Source: JAWKWA01 sp041397765
Lineage (GTDB): Bacteria > Pseudomonadota > Alphaproteobacteria > Rhizobiales > Hyphomicrobiaceae
Assembly: GCA_041397765.1 (NCBI GenBank)
Contig: JAWKWA010000030.1
Span: 1-34,311, forward strand
Direction of reading: 5' to 3'
DNA: 34,311 nt
In this document: piece after piece, positions 7,991 through 16,076 of the stretch
Position numbering within the stretch: position 1 is the stretch's first letter
Layout: the number at the start of each line of letters is the position of its first letter
Made by a program: the position numbers and the translations under genes
The notes under the pieces: model-generated
Told to the model about the DNA's origin: nothing
Database searches by the model: none
Seen by the model: only the letters and a program-made list of their open reading frames with translations

Positions 7991-8131
7991 GTCAGGGGGG
8001 TCCTCTGCTGGGGGCTCGCCCCCTGGAGTGATAGGCGAATGGCGGGGGCGGATGGCGGGCAGTGCGAATTCGACACGTCGGTTCCGGTTGCGGCCAGATG
8101 CTTCCTCAATCCGCTCGTCGGCGGGTTCGAG

Positions 8132-8468
8132 CCACTAGTGGAGCGAATTTGACACTCGAGTTGTGGTTGCTGCGAAGTGCGTTCTCAAGTGTCGAATTCA
8201 AAAGCTCCACTAGCATCATAAGCGTTCTAGTGGTTCTCATGCTTCCGACATTTGCTCTCACGGGTTCTGAGACGGGATGCAAATGTCGGAATCGAACCAC
8301 TAGTGGAGCGAATTTGACACTTGAGTTCCGGTTGCTGCGAAGTGCGTTCTCAAGTGTCAAATTCAAAAGCTCCACTAGAAACATAAGCTTGCTAGTGGTT
8401 CTCATGATTCCGACATTTGCTCTCACGGGTTCTGAGACGGGATGCAAATGTCGGAATCGAACCACTAG
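8132..8468. repeat. Two 165-bp tandem units, each with two long CTAG-bounded hairpins
   Basis: CTAG occurs at 8135, 8210, 8227, 8300, 8375, 8392 and 8465, a regular 75-17-73 spacing repeated twice. Between the first pair of each unit lies hairpin A: CTAGTGGAGC plus GAATTTGACAC(T/C)(T/C)GAG against its reverse complement with a 4-base bulge. Between the second pair lies hairpin B, with arms built on CTAGTGGTTC and ATTCCGACATTTGC, also with a 4-base bulge. Copy 2 arms match perfectly outside the bulges; copy 1 has a few mismatches. The element fills the gap between odhA and odhB. The last CTAG contains the TAG stop of odhA (8465-8467, minus strand). It is AT-richer than its surroundings. It could be a small non-autonomous mobile element or an mRNA-processing or stabilising structure. 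Confidence 0.93.
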
Positions 8469-11428
8469 GCCTTCTCCATCCCGAGCGCGGCGGCGACGAG
8501 GGCCGCCTGCTGGGCATTGTGCTTCTTGAGGAGGCCGGTCGCCGTCGAGGCGGCGGCATCGCGCCCGGCATAGACGGGCCGCTTCGCCCGCATCTCGACG
8601 CGGCCGAGCAATGCCTCCAGATAGGGCTCGATGAAGGACCAGGCCCCCATGTTTCGCGGCTCCTCCTGGCACCAGACGAGATCGGCCTTGGGGAAGCGCT
8701 TCAGCTCGGCGACCAGCGCCTCGTCGGGCACCGGATAGAGCTGCTCGAGGCGCATGACATAGACGTCGTCGATGCGCTCGGCATCGCGGGTCTCGACGAG
8801 ATCATAGTAGACCTTGCCCGAGCACAGCACGACGCGGCGGATCTCGGCGTCGGACTTCAGCGCTCCGACCGCGCGCTCGCCGAGGCGGGCGGTGTCGGCA
8901 TCGTCCCACAGCACGCGGTGGAAGGTGGAGCCCGGCCCCAGATCCTCCATCCGCGAGACGACGCGCTTGTGACGCAGGAGCGATTTCGGCGTCATCAGGA
9001 CGAGCGGCTTGCGGAACTTCCTGTGAAGCTGGCGGCGCAGAATGTGGAAGTAGTTGGCGGGCGTCGTGCAGTTGGCGATCTGCCAGTTGTCCTCGGCCGA
9101 GAGCTGCAGATAGCGCTCGAGGCGGGCGGAGGAGTGCTCGGGGCCCTGGCCCTCGTAGCCGTGCGGCAGCAGCATGACGAGGCCGGACATGCGCAGCCAT
9201 TTGCGCTCGCCCGAGCAGATGAACTGGTCGATGACCACCTGGGCGCCATTGGCGAAATCGCCGAACTGGGCCTCCCACAGCACGAGGGCATTGGGCTCGG
9301 CGAGGCTATAGCCGTACTCGAAGCCGAGCACCGCTTCCTCGGACAGCATGGAGTTGATGATCTCGAAGCGGCCCTGCTCGGGACCGACATGCTTCAGCGG
9401 CGTCCAGCGCTTCTCGCTCTCCTGGTCGATGAAGACGGCGTGGCGCTGGGAGAAGGTGCCACGCTCGACGTCCTGGCCGGAGAAGCGCACGGCACGGCCC
9501 TCGAGCAGCAGGGTGCCGAGGGCGAGCTGCTCGGCGGTCGCCCAGTCGATGCCTTCGCCGGTCTCGATCATCTCGGCGCGGCGCTTGACGAGCCGCTCGA
9601 GCGTGCGGTGGAGGTTGAAATCGCGGGGGAAGGTGGTCAGCGCCTTGCCGACCTGGCGGAGGTTGTCGAGCCCGACGGCGGTGTCGCCGCGCCGGTCCCC
9701 GGCCTCGGGCAGGGACATGTCCTTCCAGCGGCCGTCCAGCCAGTCGGCGCGGTTGGGCTTGTAGGTGTCGGCGACCTTCATCTCGTTGTCGAGCAGGTCG
9801 AGGAAGCCGGTCTCCATGGCCTTGGCGTCCTCGGCGGAGATCAGGCCCTCGCCGACCAGCTCCTCGGTGTAGAGGGCGACGACGGTCTTGTGGTCGCGGA
9901 TGCGGCGGTACATCAGCGGCTGGGTGAAGCTCGGCTCGTCGCTCTCGTTGTGGCCGTGCCGGCGGTAGCAGAACATGTCGATGACGACCGGCTTCCTGAA
10001 CTTCTGACGAAACTCGGCGGCGACCTTCGCCACATAGGTCACGGCCTCCGGGTCGTCGCCATTGACGTGGAAAATCGGTGCCTGAACCATGCGGGCGACG
10101 TCGGAGGGGTAGGGCGAAGAGCGGGCCGAACGCGGCGAGGTGGTGAAGCCGATCTGGTTGTTGACAATGAAGTGGATGGAGCCGCCGGTGCGGTGGCCCT
10201 TGAGGCCCGAGAGGCCGAAGCATTCCGCCACCACGCCCTGACCGGCGAAGGCGGCATCGCCGTGCAGGATCAGCGGCAGCACCTCGGTGCGGAACTTCTG
10301 GCCGCCGCGCTGGTCCTGCTTGGCGCGCACCTTGCCGAGCACGACGGGGTCGACGATCTCCAGATGGGAGGGGTTGGCGGTCAGCGAGAGGTGGACGCTG
10401 TCGCCGCCGAGGGCACGATCGGACGAGGCGCCGAGATGGTATTTCACATCGCCCGATCCCTCGACGTCGTCGGGGTTGGAGGAGCCGCCGCGAAACTCGT
10501 TGAAGATGGCGCGGAAGGGCTTCGCCATCACATTGGCGAGCACGTTGAGGCGGCCGCGATGCGGCATGCCGATGACGATCTCGTGGACGCCTTCCTGGCT
10601 GCCGCGCTTGATGATCTGCTCGAGGGCGGGAACCATGGCCTCGGCGCCCTCGAGGCCAAAGCGCTTGGTGCCGGTGTATTTGACATGCAGGAAGCGCTCG
10701 AAGCTCTCCGCCTCGATGAGCTTGCGCAGGATGGCCTTCTTGCCTTCCTTGGTGAAGCGGATCCACTTCTCGCGGCTCTCGATGCGCCGCTGGATCCAGC
10801 GCCGCTCCTCGATGGCGGCGATGTGCATGTATTCGACACCGACCTTGCCGCAATAGGTGAGACGCATGATCTCGACGATCTGGCGCATGGTGAGCACCGG
10901 ATTGTCGGGGCCGAGCATGGTGTCGATGAAGATCTGCCGGTCGAGATCCTCCTCCTTGAAGCCATAAGTGGCCGGGCGCAGCTCGGGATGATCGCCGGGC
11001 TCGGCGAGGCCGAGCGGGTCGAGATCGGCGGCGAGATGGCCGCGCACGCGGTAGCTGCGGATGAGGGTCAGCGCCGCGATGGTGTCGCGGGTGGCGAGAT
11101 GGGCGGCGGCCGCCGACAGCGCCTCGCCGCGCTCTCGCGTCTCGCCGACATGGCGGGCGAGCGAGGCGCCGGCCGCGGCGGGGAGGTCGAACTCGAGATC
11201 GTCATTGGCCGCCGGCATCAGGTCGGGCCGGCTCCAGGAGGGGCCGGCCGCGCCGTTGGCCGTACTCGCCGCCTCCTCGTCCATGGCGCGGAAGAAGGCC
11301 TGCCAGCCCGGCTCGACGGAGGCGGGGTCGGACTTGAAGCGGACGTAGAGATCCTCGACATAGGCGCTGTTGGCGCCGTGCAGGAATGAGGACTGAAGGA
11401 AGGCCTCGTTCATCGCTTCGCGTCGCAT
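8465..11428 (-). CDS. odhA: 2-oxoglutarate dehydrogenase E1 component
   Basis: The thiamine-diphosphate-dependent E1 decarboxylates 2-oxoglutarate and passes the succinyl group to the lipoyl arm of E2. The 987-residue product has family length and all major landmarks. The N-terminal segment FLHGANSAYVEDLY resembles the E2-contacting region. GMPHRGRLNVLANV lies at about residues 287-300, GDVKYHLGASSDR at about 326-338, the ThDP site GDAAFAGQG at about 390-398 with VNNQIGFTT at about 422-430, and RRHGHNESDEPSFTQP after that. In the C-terminal half are YGYSLAEPNALVLWEAQFGDFANGA (spanning the pyrimidine-domain core) and HGYEGQGPEHSSARLERYLQL. The ATG at 11428 has AAGGAG upstream; an ATG at 11413 is the alternative. 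It follows sucD by 57 bp. Its TAG stop lies inside the 165-bp repeat element. Confidence 0.97.
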   Translation of the reverse strand: MRREAMNEAFLQSSFLHGANSAYVEDLYVRFKSDPASVEPGWQAFFRAMDEEAASTANGAAGPSWSRPDLMPAANDDLEFDLPAAAGASLARHVGETRERGEALSAAAAHLATRDTIAALTLIRSYRVRGHLAADLDPLGLAEPGDHPELRPATYGFKEEDLDRQIFIDTMLGPDNPVLTMRQIVEIMRLTYCGKVGVEYMHIAAIEERRWIQRRIESREKWIRFTKEGKKAILRKLIEAESFERFLHVKYTGTKRFGLEGAEAMVPALEQIIKRGSQEGVHEIVIGMPHRGRLNVLANVMAKPFRAIFNEFRGGSSNPDDVEGSGDVKYHLGASSDRALGGDSVHLSLTANPSHLEIVDPVVLGKVRAKQDQRGGQKFRTEVLPLILHGDAAFAGQGVVAECFGLSGLKGHRTGGSIHFIVNNQIGFTTSPRSARSSPYPSDVARMVQAPIFHVNGDDPEAVTYVAKVAAEFRQKFRKPVVIDMFCYRRHGHNESDEPSFTQPLMYRRIRDHKTVVALYTEELVGEGLISAEDAKAMETGFLDLLDNEMKVADTYKPNRADWLDGRWKDMSLPEAGDRRGDTAVGLDNLRQVGKALTTFPRDFNLHRTLERLVKRRAEMIETGEGIDWATAEQLALGTLLLEGRAVRFSGQDVERGTFSQRHAVFIDQESEKRWTPLKHVGPEQGRFEIINSMLSEEAVLGFEYGYSLAEPNALVLWEAQFGDFANGAQVVIDQFICSGERKWLRMSGLVMLLPHGYEGQGPEHSSARLERYLQLSAEDNWQIANCTTPANYFHILRRQLHRKFRKPLVLMTPKSLLRHKRVVSRMEDLGPGSTFHRVLWDDADTARLGERAVGALKSDAEIRRVVLCSGKVYYDLVETRDAERIDDVYVMRLEQLYPVPDEALVAELKRFPKADLVWCQEEPRNMGAWSFIEPYLEALLGRVEMRAKRPVYAGRDAAASTATGLLKKHNAQQAALVAAALGMEKA

Positions 11429-11485
11429 GTCGTACCCGCTCCTTGTCAGCCATCGGCACGTTTCCGCCGAGGCAGCCGGCGAACC

Positions 11486-12370
11486 TCAGCCCTTCAGAAC
11501 ACGCGCCAGCGTCGTACCGAGGGAAGCGGGCGAATCCGCGACCGTGATGCCGGCCTGACGCATCGCCTCGATCTTGGAACCGGCATCGCCCTTACCCCCC
11601 GAGATGATGGCGCCGGCATGGCCCATGCGGCGGCCGGGCGGTGCGGTGACGCCGGCGATGAAGCCGACGGTCGGCTTCTTGCGGCCCTTCCTCGCCTCGG
11701 CAGCGAGAAAGGCGGCGGCATCCTCCTCGGCGGTGCCGCCGATCTCGCCGATCATGATGATCGAGGTGGTCTCGGGGTCGGCGAGGAACATCTCCAATAC
11801 GTCGATATGCTCGGTGCCCTTCACCGGATCACCGCCGATGCCGACGCAACTCGACTGGCCGAGCCCGACATCGGTGGTCTGCTTGACGGCCTCGTAGGTG
11901 AGAGTGCCCGAGCGCGAGACGATGCCGACCGAGCCGCGCTTGTGGATGTGGCCGGGCATGATGCCGATCTTGCACTCGTCGGGGGTGATGACGCCCGGGC
12001 AGTTCGGCCCGACGAGGCGCGAGCGGGAGCCCTCGAGCGCGCGCTTCACCTTGATCATGTCGGCGACCGGGATGCCCTCGGTGATGCAGACGATGAGCGG
12101 CACCTCGGCGTCGACCGCCTCGAGGATGGCGTCGGCGGCAAAGGGCGGCGGCACGTAGATGGCGGTCGCATCGCAGGAGGTCGCGGCGCGCGCCTCGGCG
12201 ACCGTGTCGAAGACGGGAAGCCCCAGATGCTGCGAGCCGCCCTTGCCTGGGGTGACGCCGCCGACCATCCGCGTGCCGTAGGCGATCGCCTGCTCGGAAT
12301 GGAAGGTTCCCTGGGCTCCCGTGAAGCCCTGGCAGATCACCCTGGTGGATTTGTCGACGAGAATGGACAT
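11486..12370 (-). CDS. sucD: Succinyl-CoA synthetase, alpha subunit (ADP-forming)
   Basis: SucD binds CoA and carries the phosphohistidine in the step that converts succinyl-CoA to succinate with substrate-level phosphorylation. The 294-residue product begins MSILVDKSTRVICQGFTGAQG, with the CoA-binding fold, then VGGVTPGKGG, LVGPNCPGVITP, GIVSRSGTLTYE, and the active-site His loop in RMGHAGAIISGGKG. The ATG at 12370 was chosen by homology; the frame is open for 20 residues further but adds nothing conserved. The order sucC-sucD-odhA is standard, but sucC and sucD are separated here by about 640 bp of repeat-rich DNA rather than a few bases. Confidence 0.97.
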   Translation of the reverse strand: MSILVDKSTRVICQGFTGAQGTFHSEQAIAYGTRMVGGVTPGKGGSQHLGLPVFDTVAEARAATSCDATAIYVPPPFAADAILEAVDAEVPLIVCITEGIPVADMIKVKRALEGSRSRLVGPNCPGVITPDECKIGIMPGHIHKRGSVGIVSRSGTLTYEAVKQTTDVGLGQSSCVGIGGDPVKGTEHIDVLEMFLADPETTSIIMIGEIGGTAEEDAAAFLAAEARKGRKKPTVGFIAGVTAPPGRRMGHAGAIISGGKGDAGSKIEAMRQAGITVADSPASLGTTLARVLKG

Positions 12371-13013
12371 GTGGCGGGCACCTCTTTTCGCAATTGCGAG
12401 TGGTTTAGGCCGGGGGTGCGGGGGGATCAAGTCGGACGATGGTGGGGAGGGGCGGTTGGCTGGAGCCGGGGAACCGGAGCTGAGCGATGCTGCCTGACCG
12501 CGCTTGAGCAGGTTCGACGGTCGTCGCTATTCGTTGCCCCTGGGTCCGGCTCTCAGCCGGCATCGGCCGGCTTCGGCCGGGAAGACGGAGAAGGCCGTGT
12601 CCTTTGCAACCGACCGGGAATTCCTCTGGGAAATCCGTCCCCGTTTCCCCGGACGGGCGAAGCCCGATCGGGGCCGAGCAGGTTCGACGGTCGTCGCTAT
12701 TCGTTGCCCTGGGTCCCGGCTCTCGGCCGGCATCGGCCGGCTTCGGCCGGGAAGACGAGAGGGCCGTATCCGTTGCGACCGACCGGGAATTCCTCTGGGA
12801 AATCCGTCCCCGTTTCCCCGGACGGGCGAAGCCCGATCCGGGAGCCAGGAAGCAGGTTCGACGGTCGTCGCTATTCGTTGCCCCTGGGTCCCGGCTCTCG
12901 GCCGGCATCCGCCGGCTTCGGCCGGGAAGACGGATCGACTTCAATCAGGGATCGCCCTCGCCCTGTTCATTCGGATGGGCGAAGCCCGATCCGGAGTTAA
13001 CGGCGGCCCGTCC
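12371..13013. other. Long gap between sucC and sucD, mostly repeat
   Basis: sucC and sucD are normally almost adjacent, so a 643-bp gap is an insertion-like feature. Most of it (12508-12995) consists of three imperfect copies of a 170-bp repeat, listed separately. Long open frames cross it on both strands, but they translate the same repeated peptide three times and overlap sucC and sucD, so they are not genes. The remainder, 12371-12507, shows nothing recognisable. Confidence 0.75.
12508..12995. repeat. Three tandem imperfect copies of a ~170-bp palindrome-rich repeat
   Basis: Copies begin at about 12508, 12678 and 12851, each with AGCAGGTTCGACGGTCGTCG. Each contains the block GGCTCTCGGCCGGCATC followed by GGCCGGCTTCGGCCGGGAAGA, which can fold on itself, then (copies 1 and 2) ACCGACCGGGAATTCCTCTG, then a compact hairpin CGGACGGGC-GAA-GCCCGATCCG near the unit's end. 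Copy 3 has diverged in the middle, but its GGGCGAAGCCCGATCCGG end is intact. The third copy ends about 18 bp from the sucC stop. The repeat is untranslated as far as I can judge and resembles dispersed intergenic repeats rather than an insertion sequence; no transposase or terminal repeats are seen. Confidence 0.88.
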
Positions 13014-14213
13014 TCACGCCGCCTTCTTCACCGCGGCGACGATCTTCTCGGCGGCGTCGTTGAGGTCGTTGGCGGCGATGATGGCAAGGCCCGATTCGTT
13101 GAGGATGCGCTTGCCGAGCTCGACATTGGTGCCCTCGAGCCTGACGACCAGCGGCACCTTGATCGCCATCTCGCGGGCCGCCGCGATCACGCCTTCGGCG
13201 ATGATGTCGCAACGCATGATGCCGCCGAAGATATTGACGAGGATGCCCTTCACGTTCGGGTCGGAGAGGATGATCTTGAAGGCCGCCGTCACCTTCTCTT
13301 TCGACGCGCCGCCGCCGACATCGAGGAAGTTGGCGGGCTCCATGCCATAGAGCTTGATGATGTCCATGGTCGCCATGGCGAGGCCGGCGCCGTTCACCAT
13401 GCAGCCGATGGCGCCATCGAGCTTCACATAGGAGAGGTCGTAGCGCGAGGCCTCGACCTCGGCCGGCTCCTCCTCGTCCAGATCGCGCAGATTGACGATG
13501 TCAGGATGGCGATAGAGGGCGTTGTCGTCGAAGGCGACCTTGGCGTCGAGGCAGAGCAGGCGGCCCTCGCTCGTCACGATCAGCGGGTTGATTTCGAGCA
13601 GCGCCATGTCCTTCTCGACGAAGGCGCGCGCGAGGTCGGCGAGGAGGCGGACGAACTGCTTCACCTGGTCTCCCTCGAGGCCGAGCGCATAGGCGAGCTT
13701 GCGGCCATGGAAGGGCATGACGCCGGTGGCCGGATCGACCGAGAGCGTGAGGATCCGGTCGGGCGTGTCGTGGGCGACCTTCTCGATGTCCATGCCGCCC
13801 TCGGTCGAGGCGATGAAGGACAGGCGCGAGGTGGCGCGGTCGACGAGGCAGGAGAGATAGAGCTCGCGCGCGATGCCGGTGCCGGCCTCGACGAACAGCC
13901 GCTTGACGGTGCGCCCCGCATCGCCGGTCTGGATGGTGACGAGGGTCCGGCCAAGCATCTGCTCGGCGAAGAGGCGGACCTCATCGACGGACTTGGCGAT
14001 CCTGACGCCGCCCTTGTCGCCGGCCTCGGCCTCCTTGAAACGGCCCTTGCCGCGGCCGCCGGCATGGATCTGCGCCTTCACGGCGAAGACCTGGCCGCCG
14101 ATCTCCTTGGCGACCGCGGCCGCTTCCTCGGGCGAGAAGGCGACGCCGCCCCGCGACACCGGCACGCCATATTCCTTCAGGACGGCCTTGGCCTGATATT
14201 CGTGGATTTTCAT
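13014..14213 (-). CDS. sucC: Succinyl-CoA synthetase, beta subunit (ADP-forming)
   Basis: SucC provides the nucleotide- and succinate-binding half of succinyl-CoA synthetase. The 399-residue product is full length: an ATP-grasp domain starting MKIHEYQAKAVLKEYGVPV, with VKAQIHAGGRGKGR, LLEINPLIVT and LDAKVAFDDNA (metal ligands), then the C-terminal CoA-ligase domain with IGCMVNGAGLAMATMD, NFLDVGGGA, GILVNIFGGIMRCD and RLEGTNVELG. The ATG at 14213 is the homology start. It lies downstream of ridA with a palindromic 169-bp spacer, and upstream of sucD with the 643-bp repeat-rich spacer. All conserved residues I checked are present. Confidence 0.97.
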   Translation of the reverse strand: MKIHEYQAKAVLKEYGVPVSRGGVAFSPEEAAAVAKEIGGQVFAVKAQIHAGGRGKGRFKEAEAGDKGGVRIAKSVDEVRLFAEQMLGRTLVTIQTGDAGRTVKRLFVEAGTGIARELYLSCLVDRATSRLSFIASTEGGMDIEKVAHDTPDRILTLSVDPATGVMPFHGRKLAYALGLEGDQVKQFVRLLADLARAFVEKDMALLEINPLIVTSEGRLLCLDAKVAFDDNALYRHPDIVNLRDLDEEEPAEVEASRYDLSYVKLDGAIGCMVNGAGLAMATMDIIKLYGMEPANFLDVGGGASKEKVTAAFKIILSDPNVKGILVNIFGGIMRCDIIAEGVIAAAREMAIKVPLVVRLEGTNVELGKRILNESGLAIIAANDLNDAAEKIVAAVKKAA

Positions 14214-14244
14214 GGGCTTGGCTCCGGGTGGCAGGGCGGGAACT

Positions 14245-14348
14245 GGGAGTGGGCAATGGGCCAGTCGGGCAGTGGACAGTCGGGCAGAAGGCGGTCGGTA
14301 CTCGCGGCGCGCAAGCCCGTCATTCCCGACGAACGACTGGCCACTCCC
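14245..14348. repeat. Inverted and direct repeats between ridA and sucC
   Basis: GGGAGTGG...CCAGTCG (14245-14267) is partly mirrored by CGACTGGCCACTCCC (14334-14348). Between them short GGGCAGT/CAGTCGGGCAG motifs repeat directly. The result is a GC-rich imperfect stem-loop in the transcript between ridA and sucC. It shares the TGGCCAGTCG/CAGTCGG vocabulary with the mdh-ridA element at 14813-14908, suggesting the two belong to one repeat family. Confidence 0.6.
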
Positions 14349-14382
14349 GATTGCCGATCGCCCTTTTCCGACGGCCGTTCAA

Positions 14383-14775
14383 CTACGGTGTCAGCGGGCC
14401 GCCCTCGGCGATCACCTCGATCTCGACGCGGGCGCCCATGGGCAACGCGGCGACGCCGATGGTGGTGCGGGCGGGGTGCGGCTCCTCGAAGGTCTCGGCA
14501 TAGACCTCGTTCATCTTGCCGAACTCGGTCATGTCGGTGAGGAAGACGGTGACCTTCACGACGTCACCGAGGTCGCAATCGGCCTCTTTCAGGACGGCTG
14601 CGACGTTCTTGAAGGCCTGGCGGGTCTCCGCGGCGATGCCGCCCTCGACCAGCTTGCCGGATTTGGGGTCGAGCCCGACCTGGCCGGAGAAGAAGACGAA
14701 GCCGCGCGTCGCCACCGCGTGCGAGTAGGGGCCGGCCTTGGGCAGCTTCTTGGAATTGATGCCGTAGCGGGACAT
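14383..14775 (-). CDS. ridA: RidA family reactive enamine/imine deaminase
   Basis: RidA-family proteins (YjgF/YER057c/UK114) hydrolyse enamine and imine intermediates released by PLP enzymes and so protect other enzymes from damage. The 130-residue product begins MSRYGINSKKLPKAGPYSHAV, with FFSGQVGLDP, QAFKNVAAVLKEA, VKVTVFLTDM, and ARTTIGVAALPMGARVEIEVIA. That last motif contains the substrate-carboxylate-binding Arg and the C-terminal Glu typical of active deaminases. The ATG at 14775 is followed directly by conserved sequence. It sits between mdh and sucC on the same strand, which is not the commonest arrangement of this cluster. The precise substrate cannot be told from sequence, as several RidA subgroups exist. 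Confidence 0.92.
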   Translation of the reverse strand: MSRYGINSKKLPKAGPYSHAVATRGFVFFSGQVGLDPKSGKLVEGGIAAETRQAFKNVAAVLKEADCDLGDVVKVTVFLTDMTEFGKMNEVYAETFEEPHPARTTIGVAALPMGARVEIEVIAEGGPLTP

Positions 14776-14812
14776 GGGTCCGTACTCCGTCGCGTTGATC
14801 TCTATTCGGGAC

Positions 14813-14908
14813 GTCAGGCGTGTGTGGCCAGTCCTGGTGGCCAGTCGTGGTCAGTCGGAAGGGCCATGTGTGGGAGCCTCGATCGACGCCCGGCCATGCA
14901 CGCCTGAC
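14813..14908. repeat. Long-armed inverted repeat between mdh and ridA
   Basis: The 17-base arms at 14813-14829 and 14892-14908 match at 15 of 17 positions as reverse complements, with GTCAGGCGTG/CACGCCTGAC perfect. The loop of about 62 bases carries TGGCCAGTC repeats. The element almost fills the 148-bp gap between the mdh stop (14924) and the ridA start (14775), so it would form a hairpin in any mdh-ridA transcript. Confidence 0.75.
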
Positions 14909-14923
14909 CACTCACGTCCTCTC

Positions 14924-15889
14924 TCAGGCGCCCAGATGCGGGGCGAGGCGCTGGCAGGCCTCGACGAGGCCCTTCACCGACTCGACCGACTGCATGAACG
15001 CCGAGCGCTCGCGCATGTTGAGGTCGATCTCGACGACGCGCTCGGCGCCGCCCGAGCCGAGCACCACCGGCACGCCGACATAGAGACCCTTCACCCCATA
15101 CTCGCCGTTCAGATAGGCAGCGCAAGGCAGCACGCGCTTCTTGTCCTTCAGATAGCTCTCGGCCATCTCGAGGGCGGAATGGGCGGGCGCATAGAAGGCC
15201 GAGCCGGTCTTCAGGAGGTTGACGATCTCGGCGCCGCCGTCGCGGGTGCGCTGGATGATCTGCTCGAGCCGCTGGTCGGTCAGCCAGCGCATCTTGACGA
15301 GGTCGGGCAGGGGAATGCCGGCGACGGTCGAGTAGCGGGCGAGCGGCACCATGGTATCGCCGTGACCGCCGAGCACGAAGGCCGTCACGTCCTCGACCGA
15401 GACGTTCAGCTCCTCGGCGATGAAGTGACGGAAGCGGGCCGAATCGAGCACGCCGGCCATGCCGACCACCATGTTGCGCGGCAGGCCCGAGGCCTTCTGC
15501 AGCGCCCAGACCATGGCGTCGAGCGGATTGGTGACGACGATGACGAAAGCGCCGGGGGCGTATTTCTTGATGCCGGCGCCGACCTGCTCCATGACCTTGA
15601 GGTTGATGCCGAGGAGGTCGTCGCGGCTCATGCCGGGCTTCCGCGGCACGCCGGCGGTGACGATGCAGACCTGCGCGCCCTCGATGTCGGCGTAGGAATT
15701 GGCGCCCTTGAGGCGCGAGTCGAACCCTTCGACGGGTGCCGCCTCGGAAATGTCGAGCGATTTGCCCTGGGGCGTGCCCTCGGCGATGTCGAAGAGGATG
15801 ACGTCGCCGAGCTCCTTCAGGCCCACGAGATGGGCGAGCGTGCCGCCGATCATGCCTGCGCCGATGAGCGCGATGCGATTGCGCGCCAT
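14924..15889 (-). CDS. mdh: Malate dehydrogenase (NAD)
   Basis: The enzyme oxidises malate to oxaloacetate in the cytoplasm. The 321-residue product is of the lactate-dehydrogenase-like bacterial type: Rossmann motif GAGMIGG near residue 9, NAD-binding acidic residue in VILFDIAEGTPQG, substrate-binding arginines in AGVPRKPGMSRDDLL, TNPLD, and the catalytic region VLGGHGDTMVPL with the proton-accepting His. The ATG at 15889 follows AGGAAAGGCGG, a good ribosome-binding region; the open frame extends 27 residues further upstream without conserved sequence. A promoter-like sequence lies about 70 bp upstream (15958-15986), so mdh may head the TCA transcription unit separately from zapE. Confidence 0.97.
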   Translation of the reverse strand: MARNRIALIGAGMIGGTLAHLVGLKELGDVILFDIAEGTPQGKSLDISEAAPVEGFDSRLKGANSYADIEGAQVCIVTAGVPRKPGMSRDDLLGINLKVMEQVGAGIKKYAPGAFVIVVTNPLDAMVWALQKASGLPRNMVVGMAGVLDSARFRHFIAEELNVSVEDVTAFVLGGHGDTMVPLARYSTVAGIPLPDLVKMRWLTDQRLEQIIQRTRDGGAEIVNLLKTGSAFYAPAHSALEMAESYLKDKKRVLPCAAYLNGEYGVKGLYVGVPVVLGSGGAERVVEIDLNMRERSAFMQSVESVKGLVEACQRLAPHLGA

Positions 15890-15957
15890 GAGACCGCCTT
15901 TCCTTGCTTCTGGAGCCGGGGCAGCAGCCGGGGCTCGGGATGCCGCGTTCGTGCCGA

Positions 15958-15986
15958 GGGATAGCGCCAAGCGACCGGGGCTTCAA
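15958..15986 (-). promoter_or_regulatory. Candidate sigma-70 promoter for mdh and the TCA cluster
   Basis: On the minus strand TTGAAG (15986-15981) and TATCCC (15963-15958) are separated by 17 bp, with C before the -35 element as in many alphaproteobacterial housekeeping promoters. It lies about 70 bp before the mdh ATG, within the zapE-mdh gap of 187 bp. No operator was identified. Confidence 0.42.
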
Positions 15987-16076
15987 GGCGAGCGGGGCGC
16001 GGGTTCAACGAAAGTCGTCCGGGGGAGGGGAGGGGCGAGTGGCGGAGGCTGAACGAACGGGGCGCATGACGGATGG

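Noticed and set aside
8132..8468. Insertion sequence
   Set aside because: No transposase frame; the unit is 165 bp and made of hairpins only.
8417..11389. A 990-codon open frame on the strand opposite odhA, with similar long frames opposite lpdA, sucC, mdh and zapE
   Set aside because: They mirror real genes in GC-rich DNA, have no recognisable domains and no ribosome-binding sites, and their length follows from the codon bias of the gene on the other strand.
12504..14540. A 678-codon plus-strand open frame through the sucC-sucD gap and sucC
   Set aside because: Its first part translates the 170-bp repeat three times and its second part is antisense to sucC.
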